64,000 nt of DNA from Bdellovibrionales bacterium (GCA_019637855.1 JAHBUX010000001.1:395337-459336); one strand, 5' to 3'. Shown: positions 34,708 through 46,213, counted from the first letter of the stretch. Numbers and translations: made by a program. The notes: generated by a model not told the origin, from the letters alone.

Positions 34708-37700
34708 TTGCCGTTTTACCAAATCCAAGAACGAAGGTTGTCGCAGCGGGTTATGTTCGAGCATCTACCGTGGAAAGTTGAAAACTCAATCGACCGATTC
34801 TTTCGCACGGGCGAACCCGAGATGGAGATCGTCGGCAGTGATTCGGCAACCCTGCTTGCAGGTCTTTTAACTTTGCCGAAAGTGGCATTGAACGAGAAGC
34901 CTCATCTTGTGGTCACGGCCGACATGACTGCGGCGCAAAAACTGGAAACTTCGCTCAGATTCATTGCTCCTGAGAATCGTGTTCATCTTCTGCCAAGCTT
35001 TGATGTTGGCGTCTATTCCGGGCTCTATCCCAACCGTCGCACCCTCGCCGCACGAATGCGCTGGCTTTGGCAGGCGCAAAACGCCAAACCCGGCGATATT
35101 TTCGTGGCGCCAGTCGAATCACTGTTACAAAGAACCTTACCCTATCAGAGTTTGTCACAACGAGCTCTGCGCCTGCGCAAAAACGATGTTCTGCCCGAAA
35201 ACTTCGCGACCCTGCTCGAAGCGCGCGGTTATGCCAACGTGCCGCTCGTTGAAGACGTAGGGACGTTTTCCATACGTGGCGGGATTGTGGATGTATTTTC
35301 GCCGGCCCATGACCATCCTATTCGGCTCGAGCTATTCGGCGATATCGTGGAGTCGTTGCGCGAGTTCGATGAGGACAATCAGCGCTCCCTAGGCGAACGC
35401 GAACGGCTGGAAATTATTCCAGCCCAAGAAATCTTGTTCACCGACGAAAACCGACAGAATGCCGCCACTCGTTTTAAGGCAAGTTACGAGAACCGCCCGG
35501 TGGATCGCGAAGAAGCACAGGCCCTTCTGCATCAACTCGTACAAGGCCAGCACTTTCACGGCATTGAGTTTTTACTGTCCCTCTTTTACGACACCCCGGT
35601 CACGCCAATTGACCATTTCAATTCGCCGCTCAATCTATGGCGCTTGGACCCATTCGAACTTACACGCGCTTTCGACCAGCTGGTCGCGGCCGCCAAAAAA
35701 GAATTCGAAGCCAGCGAGTCACAGATCATTCGTCCGTTGTTTTCCGAAGTGTACGCGCCACTCGATAGCTTGGAGCCGCCGCCCGAATCACAAACCGTCA
35801 CGTTAAGCAAAGTACGCCTGGGTGACGAAGACAGTGAGAAAGGCTTGGCCTTGCTTCCGATTTCCACTTCGGATTTAAAAGAGATCGCCAGTACGGCAAA
35901 ATCTTTGGCGACCCAAGCCGGCGATCTCGCAGATTTTCTGGGAAAAAAAATTCGGGAATGGAAAAACCTCGGCTATCGGGTCTTTGTTTCCGTGACTACG
36001 CAAGCGCAAGCCCAACGCTTGAAGCTTTTGCTAGAGAAATCCGAACTGCAACCGCGCTTGATCGAAGAGAACCTTTTCGGCTGGGAAGATTGGCTTAGCG
36101 AACAAGAACGCGAACCAAACCTGATTCATGTGATCGAACGCCCTCTCGGCGAAAGTTTACGTTATAGCGATGAGCATCTCATTCTCCTACGCGAAGAAGA
36201 TCTCTTCGGGGCCAAACGCGCGCGGGCCGCGTACAAATCCTCGGGCACCCTCGAGCAGCGCGCCCATGCTTTTAACTTCGGTGATATCAAGCCCGGCGAT
36301 CTGATCGTGCACAAGCTACATGGGATCGGCACCTATGAAGGCCTGAAGGTGATGCCGATTCAAGGCATTGCGGCCGAGTTCATTCAGATCAAGTACAAAG
36401 ACAACGATCGTCTCTACTTGCCCGTCTATCGTGTGCATCAAATTCAAAAGTATTCCGGCCCCTCAGCCGGAACAGTAGTTGATAAGCTGGGCGGACCCGG
36501 CTGGGAAAAAACCAAAACCAAAGTACGCTCGCATCTGCGTGACGTGGCGGCAGAATTGCTCAAGATCTATGCGGAGCGTAGCGTGGCCGAACGCCCTCCG
36601 TTCAGCACACCCGATCAAGACTTCACCAGCTTCGAGGCCACCTTTCCCTATCAAGAAACGGATGACCAACTACGCGCCATCGCCGATGTGCTGCGCGACA
36701 TGCAGAAGGTTCATCCCATGGACCGCTTGGTATGCGGTGACGTGGGCTTTGGCAAAACCGAAGTCGCCATGCGCGCCGCCTTTCATGCCGTGCACAACAA
36801 ACGTCAGGTCGCTATCATCGCGCCGACCACGGTCCTGAGCTTTCAACACTTGGAGAACTTCAAAAAACGTTTCGCTAAATGGGCCATCGACGTACGCGGC
36901 TTGAATCGCTTCGTCGCAAAAAAAGATATGACGGCCACGTTGAAAGACCTAAAAGAAGGTAAAGTCGATATCGTGATCGGCACGCATCGCTTGCTCAGCT
37001 CAGACGTGCAGTTCAAAAACCTCGGTCTATTGATCATAGACGAAGAGCAGCGCTTCGGCGTCAAGCACAAAGAAAAGCTGCGCAAACTCAAAAGCGGACT
37101 CGACACCTTGGCAATGTCCGCCACACCAATTCCGCGCACACTGAACATGAGTTTGGTCGGCATTCGTGATCTGAGCTTGATCAACACAGCTCCAGTGGAT
37201 CGCCTGGCCACGCGCACGTTCGTTACAAAATATGAAGCCGAAACCATCCGCAAAGCGATAACCAGTGAAGTTGCGCGCGGTGGACAAGTTTATTTTATTC
37301 ACAATCGCGTGCAGAGCATTTATCAGCTGGCCGATCAACTGCGCGAGATCGTTCCTGACGTTCGCTTCCGTGTGGCCCATGGTCAGATGGAGGAAGGCGA
37401 GCTGGAAAAGTGCATGATCGAATTCTTCAATCACGAGATCGACATGCTGGTGTGTACGACCATCGTGGAGTCAGGGATGGATGTGTCGGCGGCCAACACC
37501 ATGTTTATCGACAACGCCCAACAATTGGGTCTATCGCAGCTATATCAACTGCGTGGCCGAGTGGGCCGCAGCAAAGAACGGGCCTATTGCTATTTGCTGA
37601 TTCCCAACCATCGACGTATCGAGAAGGACGCGCAGGAACGCTTGCGTATCATTCAAGAAAACACCGCTCTTGGCTCCGGCATCCGCATTGCCCAATACGA

Positions 37701-38268
37701 TCTAGAATTGCGTGGCGCCGGCGATATTTTGGGTGAAGAGCAAGCCGGCCATGTAAACGCGGTCGGCTATGAACTCTATCTTGAATTACTCGAGGAAGCC
37801 GTGCGTGGTGCTAAAGGCGAAGAGGTCGACATCGGCGTTGAACCCGAAATCAACGTGCGGATTCCCGCTCTTATTCCTGATTCCTATATTTCCGACCTGC
37901 GCATTCGCTTGGCTTATTACAAGCAACTTTCCGAAATCGAAAGCCCTGAAGACATTGACCGCATCGAAGACGAACTGCGGGATCAATTCGGCAAACTGCC
38001 GGATCAAGTTCTCAATCTGATGGGCTTGATGTTGATTCGCAAAGTGTGCAAAGACTTGGCCGTGCGCGATCTATCGAGTGGGGAGTCCACAATCACGCTC
38101 GCCTTCACGGAAAAAACTCCGCTTCCTGTCCCACGCGTGATTGAACTCGCCTCGCGCACCAACAAAAAGTACTCGATCACACCTGACAACCGGCTACGGG
38201 TGCGCATGAACGAGATCACCTGGCCTCGCATCCATGACGAGCTTATGTACCTGAAAAGCCTCTGTTAA
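34708..38268 (+). CDS. mfd: Transcription-repair coupling factor Mfd
   Basis: Releases RNA polymerase stalled at lesions and recruits UvrA. 1186 residues, near family length. UvrB-like N-terminal modules cover about 1-350, the RNA polymerase-interacting domain has GDLIVHKLHGIGTYEGL and the superfamily 2 translocase core has GDVGFGKTEVAMRAA, DEEQRFGVKHKEKL, SATPIPRTL and QLRGRVGRSKERAYCYL. The C-terminal region (ISDLRIRLAYYKQLS onward) matches the TRCF domain. The start is not sure: TTG at 34708 (AGG 7 bases upstream) or the in-frame ATG at 34753. It is divergent from nuoA. The aminotransferase gene follows after 45 bases. Confidence 0.96.
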   Translation: MPFYQIQERRLSQRVMFEHLPWKVENSIDRFFRTGEPEMEIVGSDSATLLAGLLTLPKVALNEKPHLVVTADMTAAQKLETSLRFIAPENRVHLLPSFDVGVYSGLYPNRRTLAARMRWLWQAQNAKPGDIFVAPVESLLQRTLPYQSLSQRALRLRKNDVLPENFATLLEARGYANVPLVEDVGTFSIRGGIVDVFSPAHDHPIRLELFGDIVESLREFDEDNQRSLGERERLEIIPAQEILFTDENRQNAATRFKASYENRPVDREEAQALLHQLVQGQHFHGIEFLLSLFYDTPVTPIDHFNSPLNLWRLDPFELTRAFDQLVAAAKKEFEASESQIIRPLFSEVYAPLDSLEPPPESQTVTLSKVRLGDEDSEKGLALLPISTSDLKEIASTAKSLATQAGDLADFLGKKIREWKNLGYRVFVSVTTQAQAQRLKLLLEKSELQPRLIEENLFGWEDWLSEQEREPNLIHVIERPLGESLRYSDEHLILLREEDLFGAKRARAAYKSSGTLEQRAHAFNFGDIKPGDLIVHKLHGIGTYEGLKVMPIQGIAAEFIQIKYKDNDRLYLPVYRVHQIQKYSGPSAGTVVDKLGGPGWEKTKTKVRSHLRDVAAELLKIYAERSVAERPPFSTPDQDFTSFEATFPYQETDDQLRAIADVLRDMQKVHPMDRLVCGDVGFGKTEVAMRAAFHAVHNKRQVAIIAPTTVLSFQHLENFKKRFAKWAIDVRGLNRFVAKKDMTATLKDLKEGKVDIVIGTHRLLSSDVQFKNLGLLIIDEEQRFGVKHKEKLRKLKSGLDTLAMSATPIPRTLNMSLVGIRDLSLINTAPVDRLATRTFVTKYEAETIRKAITSEVARGGQVYFIHNRVQSIYQLADQLREIVPDVRFRVAHGQMEEGELEKCMIEFFNHEIDMLVCTTIVESGMDVSAANTMFIDNAQQLGLSQLYQLRGRVGRSKERAYCYLLIPNHRRIEKDAQERLRIIQENTALGSGIRIAQYDLELRGAGDILGEEQAGHVNAVGYELYLELLEEAVRGAKGEEVDIGVEPEINVRIPALIPDSYISDLRIRLAYYKQLSEIESPEDIDRIEDELRDQFGKLPDQVLNLMGLMLIRKVCKDLAVRDLSSGESTITLAFTEKTPLPVPRVIELASRTNKKYSITPDNRLRVRMNEITWPRIHDELMYLKSLC

Positions 38269-38313
38269 GGCGATGCTTGGACTTAAGGGACTAAAGCTGT
38301 TAAGTTGGCCCTC

Positions 38314-39429
38314 ATGCGTGCCGATCTCTTCGAGCTAAAGTCGCTCTATTTTAACTCGGCTTATCTAGGCCCGACACCGAAGGTTGCACAAGAGCTAATC
38401 GCTGCTTCCGTAAAACGCACTTTGGATCCAGCTTTTCTGGCCTATGATGAGTGGTTCAAACTACCGGATCAAAACCGCGCTCGCCTCGCCGCTTTATTGA
38501 ACGTGCCTGACGACAGTATTGCTCTTAGCACCTCGGTTTCCGAATTGGTGAGTCATGTGGCCAACGGAATTGAATTGCATGCGCAAGACGAGGTCCTCCT
38601 TCTCAAAGGTGACTATCCGGCCATGGTCTTGCCTTGGTTGTTGATGGCTGAGCTCAAAGGTCTACGCGTTCACTTTTTAGAGCTCGAAGATTTTCTTGTT
38701 CCTTCGCGTTTCAAATCCAAGCTCAGTGACCGCACTCGTGTCGCTGCCTGTTCGCACGTGATGTTCAACACCGGCATTCGGTTACCCATCGCCGAGCTTG
38801 GGCGGTACGCTCAAGAGGCCGAGGTTTTGTTTCTCTCCGATGTTTCCCAGTCCTTCGGCGGCATGCGCCTGTCGCAAGACATCCTTAAGCATGTGGATAT
38901 CTTTGTGGGTGTTATGTACAAGTGGATGCTGGGTCCATATGGCAGTGCCTTTGGTCGTTTTTCTGAACGTGCTCTTAACGAGGTAAGACGCACCCATGCT
39001 TCTTGGTCAGTCAGTCCCAACTCAGGCCGTAGCGAAAATCTTCTGAACTACACCACAGAAACTTTACCTGGAGCGCGACGTTTCGATCGCGGGCAAGCGG
39101 CAAGCTTTCTCAACAATGCCGCCCTTGAGGGGGCCTTGGAAACATTGGCTGACGTGGGCTTAGATAAAATAGAGGCTCACAATGCGGGATTGGTTTCCCA
39201 TTTTGTCTCACATCTCCCAAAAATCTTTCAAGTGGCCGCACCGACTGAGCTGCGCTCAAATATCGTGTGTATAAAACCACCGGAGGGCAATGCACTCGAG
39301 TTCAAGGCGCGGCTCGCCGAGCATGACATCGATGTGAGCGTGCGTGAAGGCAACCTGCGCTTATCGTTCCATTTGTTCAATACCCGGCATGAAGTCGAAA
39401 AACTGCTAAAGGTATTACAGACAGATTAG
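38314..39429 (+). CDS. PLP-dependent class V aminotransferase-fold protein
   Basis: 371 residues from ATG 38314; a TTG at 38305 also lies in frame. The fold is the aspartate aminotransferase superfamily (class V, cysteine desulfurase/kynureninase-like). STSVSELVSHVANGI is a phosphate-binding region, FLSDVSQSFGG carries the Asp that pairs with the PLP ring and VGVMYKWMLGPYG has the likely Schiff-base Lys. The substrate cannot be named: lack of an evident cysteine-persulfide loop argues against a NifS-type desulfurase. Possible types are isopenicillin-N-epimerase-like or selenocysteine-lyase-like. It overlaps the stop of the convergent outer-membrane-type gene by 4 bases. Confidence 0.8.
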   Translation: MRADLFELKSLYFNSAYLGPTPKVAQELIAASVKRTLDPAFLAYDEWFKLPDQNRARLAALLNVPDDSIALSTSVSELVSHVANGIELHAQDEVLLLKGDYPAMVLPWLLMAELKGLRVHFLELEDFLVPSRFKSKLSDRTRVAACSHVMFNTGIRLPIAELGRYAQEAEVLFLSDVSQSFGGMRLSQDILKHVDIFVGVMYKWMLGPYGSAFGRFSERALNEVRRTHASWSVSPNSGRSENLLNYTTETLPGARRFDRGQAASFLNNAALEGALETLADVGLDKIEAHNAGLVSHFVSHLPKIFQVAAPTELRSNIVCIKPPEGNALEFKARLAEHDIDVSVREGNLRLSFHLFNTRHEVEKLLKVLQTD

Positions 39430-40202
39430 AATTCCGAGCGAATGCCGGCGGCGAAGCTTATGGTGCTGCCGAAATCGGGATCTTGTTTGGCTGCGGCCGA
39501 AGTGAAGGTGCGCGCTTCAACAAAAAAGAATGAGCTTTCAATTCCGGAACTTTCGTAGGCGACGCGCGCCGCTTGGCGATCGATCCAATCCAACTGAAAT
39601 TGAATTCCTAAGCCACCGTAAAACGCCACTTGCGTGTTGCCGTTCTTCGAAGTGCCGGGCAACGACTCTTTGAAGATCATCGTGTACGCCCCACCGGAAA
39701 CGTAGGGGACGATGGTGGGCTCTTCCGACAAAACGTCCATGTAGTACACGCCACCAAGCTTTACCAAATACAGATTGAGAGTGGATTCGCCAAGATCTGG
39801 TTCGTCCGATTCGTTGACGTAGATACCGACACCAAGTTCACCGCCAATCGAACCTATAGGCAAATTGCGCTTCACGGAAAATCCAAGTTCGATCATTGGT
39901 AAGTCATCACTTGAATAGACCTCATCGAAAGCGGCGTCAGCAAAGTCTGGCTCGTAGTTTTCGGGCTGATAGGTGCTGTACCCTACACTGACCGTGCCGC
40001 CCCAACGCTTGCGGCGTTCTCTATAGGGTACGAGCCGATACTCACCCTCGACGGACGTTGAGACGATGTTCGTGGGTTCTACCAAAACCATGCCAGGATG
40101 GATGCTCCCGCCGTCTTCGCTCACCTCAATCTCGCCTTGAGCATAGGCAAGTCCGCTCAGAAAAACGCCGATAACGATGATGAGGAGCCTTATCTGATGC
40201 AT
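39426..40202 (-). CDS. Predicted outer-membrane beta-barrel protein
   Basis: 258-residue protein with a signal peptide (MHQIRLLIIVIGVFLSGLAYA, cleaved before QGEI). After an acidic N-terminal stretch it has alternating beta-strand patterns (GGTVSVGYSTYQ, MIELGFSVKRNL, GELGVGIYVNES, QVAFYGGLGIQFQLDW) and ends in SFAAGIRSEF, a C-terminal aromatic-ended strand as in outer-membrane proteins recognised by BamA. An 8- to 10-strand barrel is plausible. No family is recognised. On its coding strand TATACT lies 6 bases before the ATG with no ribosome-binding site, suggesting a leaderless start. Confidence 0.75.
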   Translation of the reverse strand: MHQIRLLIIVIGVFLSGLAYAQGEIEVSEDGGSIHPGMVLVEPTNIVSTSVEGEYRLVPYRERRKRWGGTVSVGYSTYQPENYEPDFADAAFDEVYSSDDLPMIELGFSVKRNLPIGSIGGELGVGIYVNESDEPDLGESTLNLYLVKLGGVYYMDVLSEEPTIVPYVSGGAYTMIFKESLPGTSKNGNTQVAFYGGLGIQFQLDWIDRQAARVAYESSGIESSFFFVEARTFTSAAAKQDPDFGSTISFAAGIRSEF

Positions 40203-40208
40203 GGCTTG

Positions 40209-40214
40209 AGTATA
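40209..40214 (-). promoter_or_regulatory. TATACT -10-like hexamer 6 bases from a start codon
   Basis: On the minus strand TATACT precedes the ATG at 40202 by 6 bases, placing the expected transcription start at the codon itself. No convincing -35 is seen. Confidence 0.4.
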
Positions 40215-40238
40215 CCGAAAAGGTGGAACGCGATTGAG

Positions 40239-41948
40239 GTGAGATTGAAAATCTCCTCCTTCGTCGCGGTACTATTCTGCCTGGTCTTCGGTTGCGCGAC
40301 ACAAGCCCAGGAATTGACCCTTGAGCAAAAAATCGGACAGACCATGATTTGGAGTTTTCCGGGTCAGGAGTTCTCGCCAGAGATCCAGCGCACTCTGACC
40401 AAATACCAGCCCGGTGCACTGATCGTATTTCGTCGCAACGTCAAATCTGCTCTCCAGGTGGCGCAGCTCAACTCAGATCTGCAGAGATTCGCCAGCCGCC
40501 GTCTGAAGGCACCGCTATTTCTGATGGTCGATCAAGAGGGTGGTTTGGTTACACGTGTGCGCACATCGACTCCAATGCCCAGCGCACTGGCGCTCTCGAA
40601 AATGGAAGACACTGACTTTATCGGCCGTTACGCCCAAGCCACAGCAGAGGCTCTGCGCGCCATCGGCTTCAATGTGAATCTGGCCCCTGTACTCGACATT
40701 TCAAATCCCAAAAAAGACTCGTTTATCGGCAATCGCACCTTTGGTGTCGATCCGAGCGAGGTGGCGAAAATCACTCTTGCATACTCGCGCGGACTAAGCG
40801 CCGGCGGTATTCTTCCTACCGCTAAACATTTTCCCGGCCATGGCGGTACCACACAAGACAGCCATCGAACCACTCCGCGCAAAATGAGCACGCGCGAAGA
40901 GTTGGAGCAAAAGGATCTGGTGCCCTTCAACGAGTTCACCGCTGCCGACTTCGGGCGCGCCGTGATGATGGCGCATCTGGCACTACCAAACATCGACCCC
41001 AGTGGATTGCCGTCGACCTATTCAACCGTGATGATTCAAGAGCAGCTGCGCACAGCCATGGGTTACAAAGGTTTGATCATTACCGACGATCTAGAGATGA
41101 ATGGTGCGTCTGTAGCCAAAGATATCGGTGAGCGTGCCGTGAAGGCGTTCTTAGCGGGTAACGATATGCTGATGTTCGCAGGTCCCCCCGCGCATCAACG
41201 ACGCGCGTTCAATGCCATGCTTGCTGCAGTGAAGGGTGGACGCATTTCCAAAGAGCGTTTGGATGAGAGCGTACAACGTATTCTCGCAGCCAAGGCAGGA
41301 CTGCCTGTGCCTGAGAAGTTCGACGCACGCAAGGCATTGACCGCTTTCAAGAAGCTCGACGGAATGTCGAAAGAAGTTTTGAAGCGCAACTTCAAAATCG
41401 CCAGCGAACAATCACGCCGCAACTATGCCGCCGCTCAGTCGGGGAGCACGGCCACAGTGTTTAGCGCCAGCTACTTGTTCTTCAGGAAATTCGAAAATAA
41501 GTTTAAGGGTAAGGCCCGCTTCGTCTCCATGGGGCCGAAAAATCTCGAGACCGTACGCGCAGAAATTAACTCTGGACGCGCGGAGCACATGATCTTCTTC
41601 GCTTCGGGCAGTAAAAGTGCACGTTGGCTCGACACTCTTTCTGCTGAAGAGAAATCCAAGCTGATTGTGGTGAACTGCAACCATCCGGGCGAAATCGACA
41701 AACAAACGCAGTTCAAAAGCGTGCTCAATATCAACAGCTACTTCAGCGACAGCGGTCTATGGTTAGCCGAGTGGTTAAATCAGTCCCCCGATATGCGCAC
41801 ACCAGCGATGTCCGAGGCCGCCCCTCCCTCAATACCTGAAAAGTCTGCACCTACAACCTCTCCGTTCTCTGAGGAGAATCACGATCTCAGGATGGATGAG
41901 CCAAAGCCGGAGAATCCTCCGCCGCCAGAGTCCAGCGGTAATATTTAG
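40239..41948 (+). CDS. Family 3 glycoside hydrolase, NagZ/YbbD-like lipoprotein
   Basis: Predicted beta-N-acetylhexosaminidase for peptidoglycan recycling or breakdown. About 569 residues from GTG 40239. The start is chosen because it makes a lipoprotein signal with lipobox VFGC at Cys19; the open frame runs from 40098, and ATG 40197 gives a longer N-terminus. The catalytic domain shows MVDQEGGLVTRV, the KHFPGHGGTTQDSH loop with the Asp-His dyad typical of NagZ-type GH3, and the nucleophile Asp in ITDDLEM. A C-terminal domain (about 365-545) and a Pro-rich tail go beyond single-domain NagZ, like Bacillus YbbD. The stop overlaps atpC's by 4 bases. Confidence 0.85.
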   Translation: MRLKISSFVAVLFCLVFGCATQAQELTLEQKIGQTMIWSFPGQEFSPEIQRTLTKYQPGALIVFRRNVKSALQVAQLNSDLQRFASRRLKAPLFLMVDQEGGLVTRVRTSTPMPSALALSKMEDTDFIGRYAQATAEALRAIGFNVNLAPVLDISNPKKDSFIGNRTFGVDPSEVAKITLAYSRGLSAGGILPTAKHFPGHGGTTQDSHRTTPRKMSTREELEQKDLVPFNEFTAADFGRAVMMAHLALPNIDPSGLPSTYSTVMIQEQLRTAMGYKGLIITDDLEMNGASVAKDIGERAVKAFLAGNDMLMFAGPPAHQRRAFNAMLAAVKGGRISKERLDESVQRILAAKAGLPVPEKFDARKALTAFKKLDGMSKEVLKRNFKIASEQSRRNYAAAQSGSTATVFSASYLFFRKFENKFKGKARFVSMGPKNLETVRAEINSGRAEHMIFFASGSKSARWLDTLSAEEKSKLIVVNCNHPGEIDKQTQFKSVLNINSYFSDSGLWLAEWLNQSPDMRTPAMSEAAPPSIPEKSAPTTSPFSEENHDLRMDEPKPENPPPPESSGNI

Positions 41949-42372
41949 TGCGAAGTGCCGCCGTGATCGTGAATGCCCAAAGCTTCCAAACGAGCTTGGG
42001 CTTTCTCGAGCTTGTGTTGGAACATGACCATCTGATCATTCTCCAAGAGCGGATCTACCAAACCAGCTTTCGCCGCTTTCAGTTGCTCTTCGGCGCGGAC
42101 ACGATCGATTTCGGCAACGCTTTCTGCCACATCCGCCAAAACCACAACGCCATCGGGATGGACTTCCATATAACCCCAGGACACCACCACAGTCTCAAAC
42201 TGCGCACTGCCTTTGGTGCGATATTTCAACAGCCCCGTCGACAACGTAGTCATCAACGGAGCGTGGCCGGGAAGAATATCAAGCTGCCCTTTATAAGCGG
42301 GCACAATGACCTCGTCGATCTCCAGGTCAGTGACCAACTTTTTCTCGGGCGTCACAAGATTCAAGATGAACA

Positions 42373-42373
<1 letters not shown>
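41945..42373 (-). CDS. atpC: F1F0 ATP synthase subunit epsilon
   Basis: Regulatory and rotor-stalk subunit of ATP synthase. 142 residues. The N-terminal beta-sandwich contains LNLVTPEKKLVTDLEIDEVIVPAYKGQLDILPGHAPLMTTL, the signature of the family; the C-terminal helical part is AQARLEALG. ATG overlaps the atpD stop (TAATG), so it is the last gene of the operon, converging on the GH3 gene with shared stop bases. Confidence 0.96.
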
Positions 42374-43797
<1,424 letters not shown>

Positions 43798-44679
43798 TTA
43801 TCCTTTAAGTGCTTCGGCGCCACTGGTGATCTCAATGAGCTCAGTGGTGATCGAGGCCTGACGAAGTTTATTGTAAGTCAAAGTCATCCCGCGGATCATT
43901 TCACCCGCGTTCTTAGTGGCATTCTCCATGGCGGCCATACGCGCACCGTGTTCGGCGGCAACGCTCTCGCACATCGCCCGATAGACCTGCACAGCGAAAT
44001 GCTTTTTCAGCATATCGTCGATGATCAGCGCGGGCTCGGGCTCGAAAATCAAATCCGCAGCAAAACCATTTTTGCTGTCGCTGCTCACGCGCGCTTTGCT
44101 GATATCTACCGGCAACAAGCGTTCGCACACAACCTCTTGCGAGATTGCAGATTTGAACTCGTTGTAGACCAAAAATACGGAGTCGTAACCACCCTCAGCG
44201 AACTCAGCCATCAAACGTGAAGCCACACCCTCGGCCATGCCAAAGGAGATCTCACGCGCCAAATTCAAGATGGTCTCTTTTCCGGCAATATTGCGCGCCC
44301 TAAAAAAGTCCGCACCTTTGCGTCCGACAAACAAGAAGTCCAACTGCTGGTACTTGGATCGATTGTCTTGGAAGAACTTATAGGCGAAGCGATTGATGTT
44401 GTTGTTGAAACCGCCCGCCAAACCGCGATCCGAAGTCAACACCACCAACAAAACCTTTTGGTCTTCCGGGTGAGCATTGAGCAATGGATGCTCCACGCGC
44501 TGAGTGGTCGCGATGTCAGCGATCACAGAAAGAATCTGGTTGGCGAAGGGCCGCAGATTCTGAATATTGAGCTGGGCTCGACGCAGCTTCGCCGCAGACA
44601 CCATCTTCATGGCCCGCGTGATCTGCTGCGTGTTTTTAGTTGTCTGAATCCGGTTACGGATATCCTTCAAATTCGGCAT
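43798..44679 (-). CDS. atpG: F1F0 ATP synthase subunit gamma
   Basis: Central rotor of F1. 293 residues. MPNLKDIRNRIQTTKNTQQITRAMKMVSAAKLRRAQ is the conserved N-terminal coiled coil, TSDRGLAGGFNNN sits in the Rossmann-like domain and NKLRQASITTELIEITSGAEAL is the C-terminal coiled-coil signature. It lies between atpA and atpD. Confidence 0.97.
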   Translation of the reverse strand: MPNLKDIRNRIQTTKNTQQITRAMKMVSAAKLRRAQLNIQNLRPFANQILSVIADIATTQRVEHPLLNAHPEDQKVLLVVLTSDRGLAGGFNNNINRFAYKFFQDNRSKYQQLDFLFVGRKGADFFRARNIAGKETILNLAREISFGMAEGVASRLMAEFAEGGYDSVFLVYNEFKSAISQEVVCERLLPVDISKARVSSDSKNGFAADLIFEPEPALIIDDMLKKHFAVQVYRAMCESVAAEHGARMAAMENATKNAGEMIRGMTLTYNKLRQASITTELIEITSGAEALKG

Positions 44680-44685
44680 AGATCT

Positions 44686-46212
44686 CTATTTCTTGTCGCT
44701 TGGGCGGAAGATCGCCTTAAACTCTTCCAAGGCGGCTTTCAGCTCGCGCTTGGTGTCGTCATCCAGCTGTTTCTTCTCACGAATAGCGGTGAGAATCTTG
44801 CTGTAACGCGAATCCAAGAACTCCATCAGCTCTTTTTCAAAGCGTTTCACATCACTTTCCGGAATCCAGTCGACAAAACCATTGGTGGCCGCCCAAATCA
44901 TGGCCACTTGTTTTTCCACTGAATAAGGCGAGTACTGAGCTTGCTTCAGCATTTCGACCAGACGACGACCGCGCGCCAGCTGAGCCTGAGTGGCTTTATC
45001 CAGGTCCGAAGCGAAAGCCGCGAAAGCCTCCAACTCACGGAACTGCGCGAGCTCAAGCTTCAGAGTTCCAGCCACTTGTTTCATGGCTTTGATCTGAGCG
45101 CTACCACCCACACGAGACACAGACTTACCCACATCAACCGCGGGGCGAATACCTTTATAGAACAATCCGCTCTCAAGGAAAATCTGACCGTCAGTGATCG
45201 AGATCACGTTGGTCGGAATGTACGCCGAGATATCGCCGGCCTGAGTTTCGATGATGGGCAAAGCAGTCAAAGAACCGCCGCCTTCTTTATCGCTCATTTT
45301 CGCGGCCCGCTCGAGCAGGCGAGAGTGAACGTAAAACACGTCACCGGGATAAGCTTCGCGGCCCGGAGGACGGCGCAACAGCAAGGACAACTGACGATAA
45401 GCTTGAGCTTGCTTGGTCAAATCATCGTAGATGATCAAGGCGTGACGGCCACTGTCGCGGAAGTACTCGGCCATGGTGCAACCAGAGTAGGGCGCTAGGA
45501 ACTGAAGCGGAGCCGGATCCGAAGCTGTTGCCGCGATAACTGTCGTGTACTCCATGGCACCGGCGTTACGCAGCTTTTCTACAACCTGAGCCACGGTCGA
45601 TTTTTTCTGACCGATCGCCACGTAGAAGCAATGAACGTTCTGACCTTTTTGATTGATGATGGTATCGAGCGCGATCGCCGTTTTTCCGGTCTGCCGGTCA
45701 CCGATGATCAATTCACGCTGACCGCGACCAATCGGAATCATCGAATCGATAGCTTTGATACCAGTTTGCATCGGCTCGTGAACAGATTTACGAGCCAAAA
45801 TGCCAGGGGCCTTCAGTTCGACCACGCGAGTGGTTTTTGCATCGATCGGTCCACGACCGTCGATTGGGCGACCAAGCACATCGACCACGCGACCGAGTAA
45901 GGCTTCGCCCACCGGCACCTGCACGATTTTCTTGGTGCGTTTTACGGTGTCACCTTCGCGAATGTCACGATCGTCACCGAAAATAACGATACCGACGGAG
46001 TCGGTTTCCAAGTTCAAAACCATTCCGAAAATCTGATTGGGGAACTCGACGAGCTCACCGGCCATGGCTTTTTCCAAACCATAAACGCGGGCCACACCGT
46101 CACCCACCGACAACACACTGCCGGTCTCACTGACCTCGATAGCTTTGTTGTAGTTTTTGATCTGTTCTTTGAGAACCCGACTGATTTCGTCGGCGCGAAT
46201 TGTGGTTTCCAT
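44686..46212 (-). CDS. atpA: F1F0 ATP synthase subunit alpha
   Basis: Non-catalytic nucleotide-binding subunit of F1. 508 residues. Walker [10 protein letters not shown], the [27 protein letters not shown] block and [17 protein letters not shown] are all typical of alpha. It follows atpH by one base and precedes atpG by 6 bases. Confidence 0.98.
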   Translation of the reverse strand: METTIRADEISRVLKEQIKNYNKAIEVSETGSVLSVGDGVARVYGLEKAMAGELVEFPNQIFGMVLNLETDSVGIVIFGDDRDIREGDTVKRTKKIVQVPVGEALLGRVVDVLGRPIDGRGPIDAKTTRVVELKAPGILARKSVHEPMQTGIKAIDSMIPIGRGQRELIIGDRQTGKTAIALDTIINQKGQNVHCFYVAIGQKKSTVAQVVEKLRNAGAMEYTTVIAATASDPAPLQFLAPYSGCTMAEYFRDSGRHALIIYDDLTKQAQAYRQLSLLLRRPPGREAYPGDVFYVHSRLLERAAKMSDKEGGGSLTALPIIETQAGDISAYIPTNVISITDGQIFLESGLFYKGIRPAVDVGKSVSRVGGSAQIKAMKQVAGTLKLELAQFRELEAFAAFASDLDKATQAQLARGRRLVEMLKQAQYSPYSVEKQVAMIWAATNGFVDWIPESDVKRFEKELMEFLDSRYSKILTAIREKKQLDDDTKRELKAALEEFKAIFRPSDKK

Positions 46213-46213
46213 G

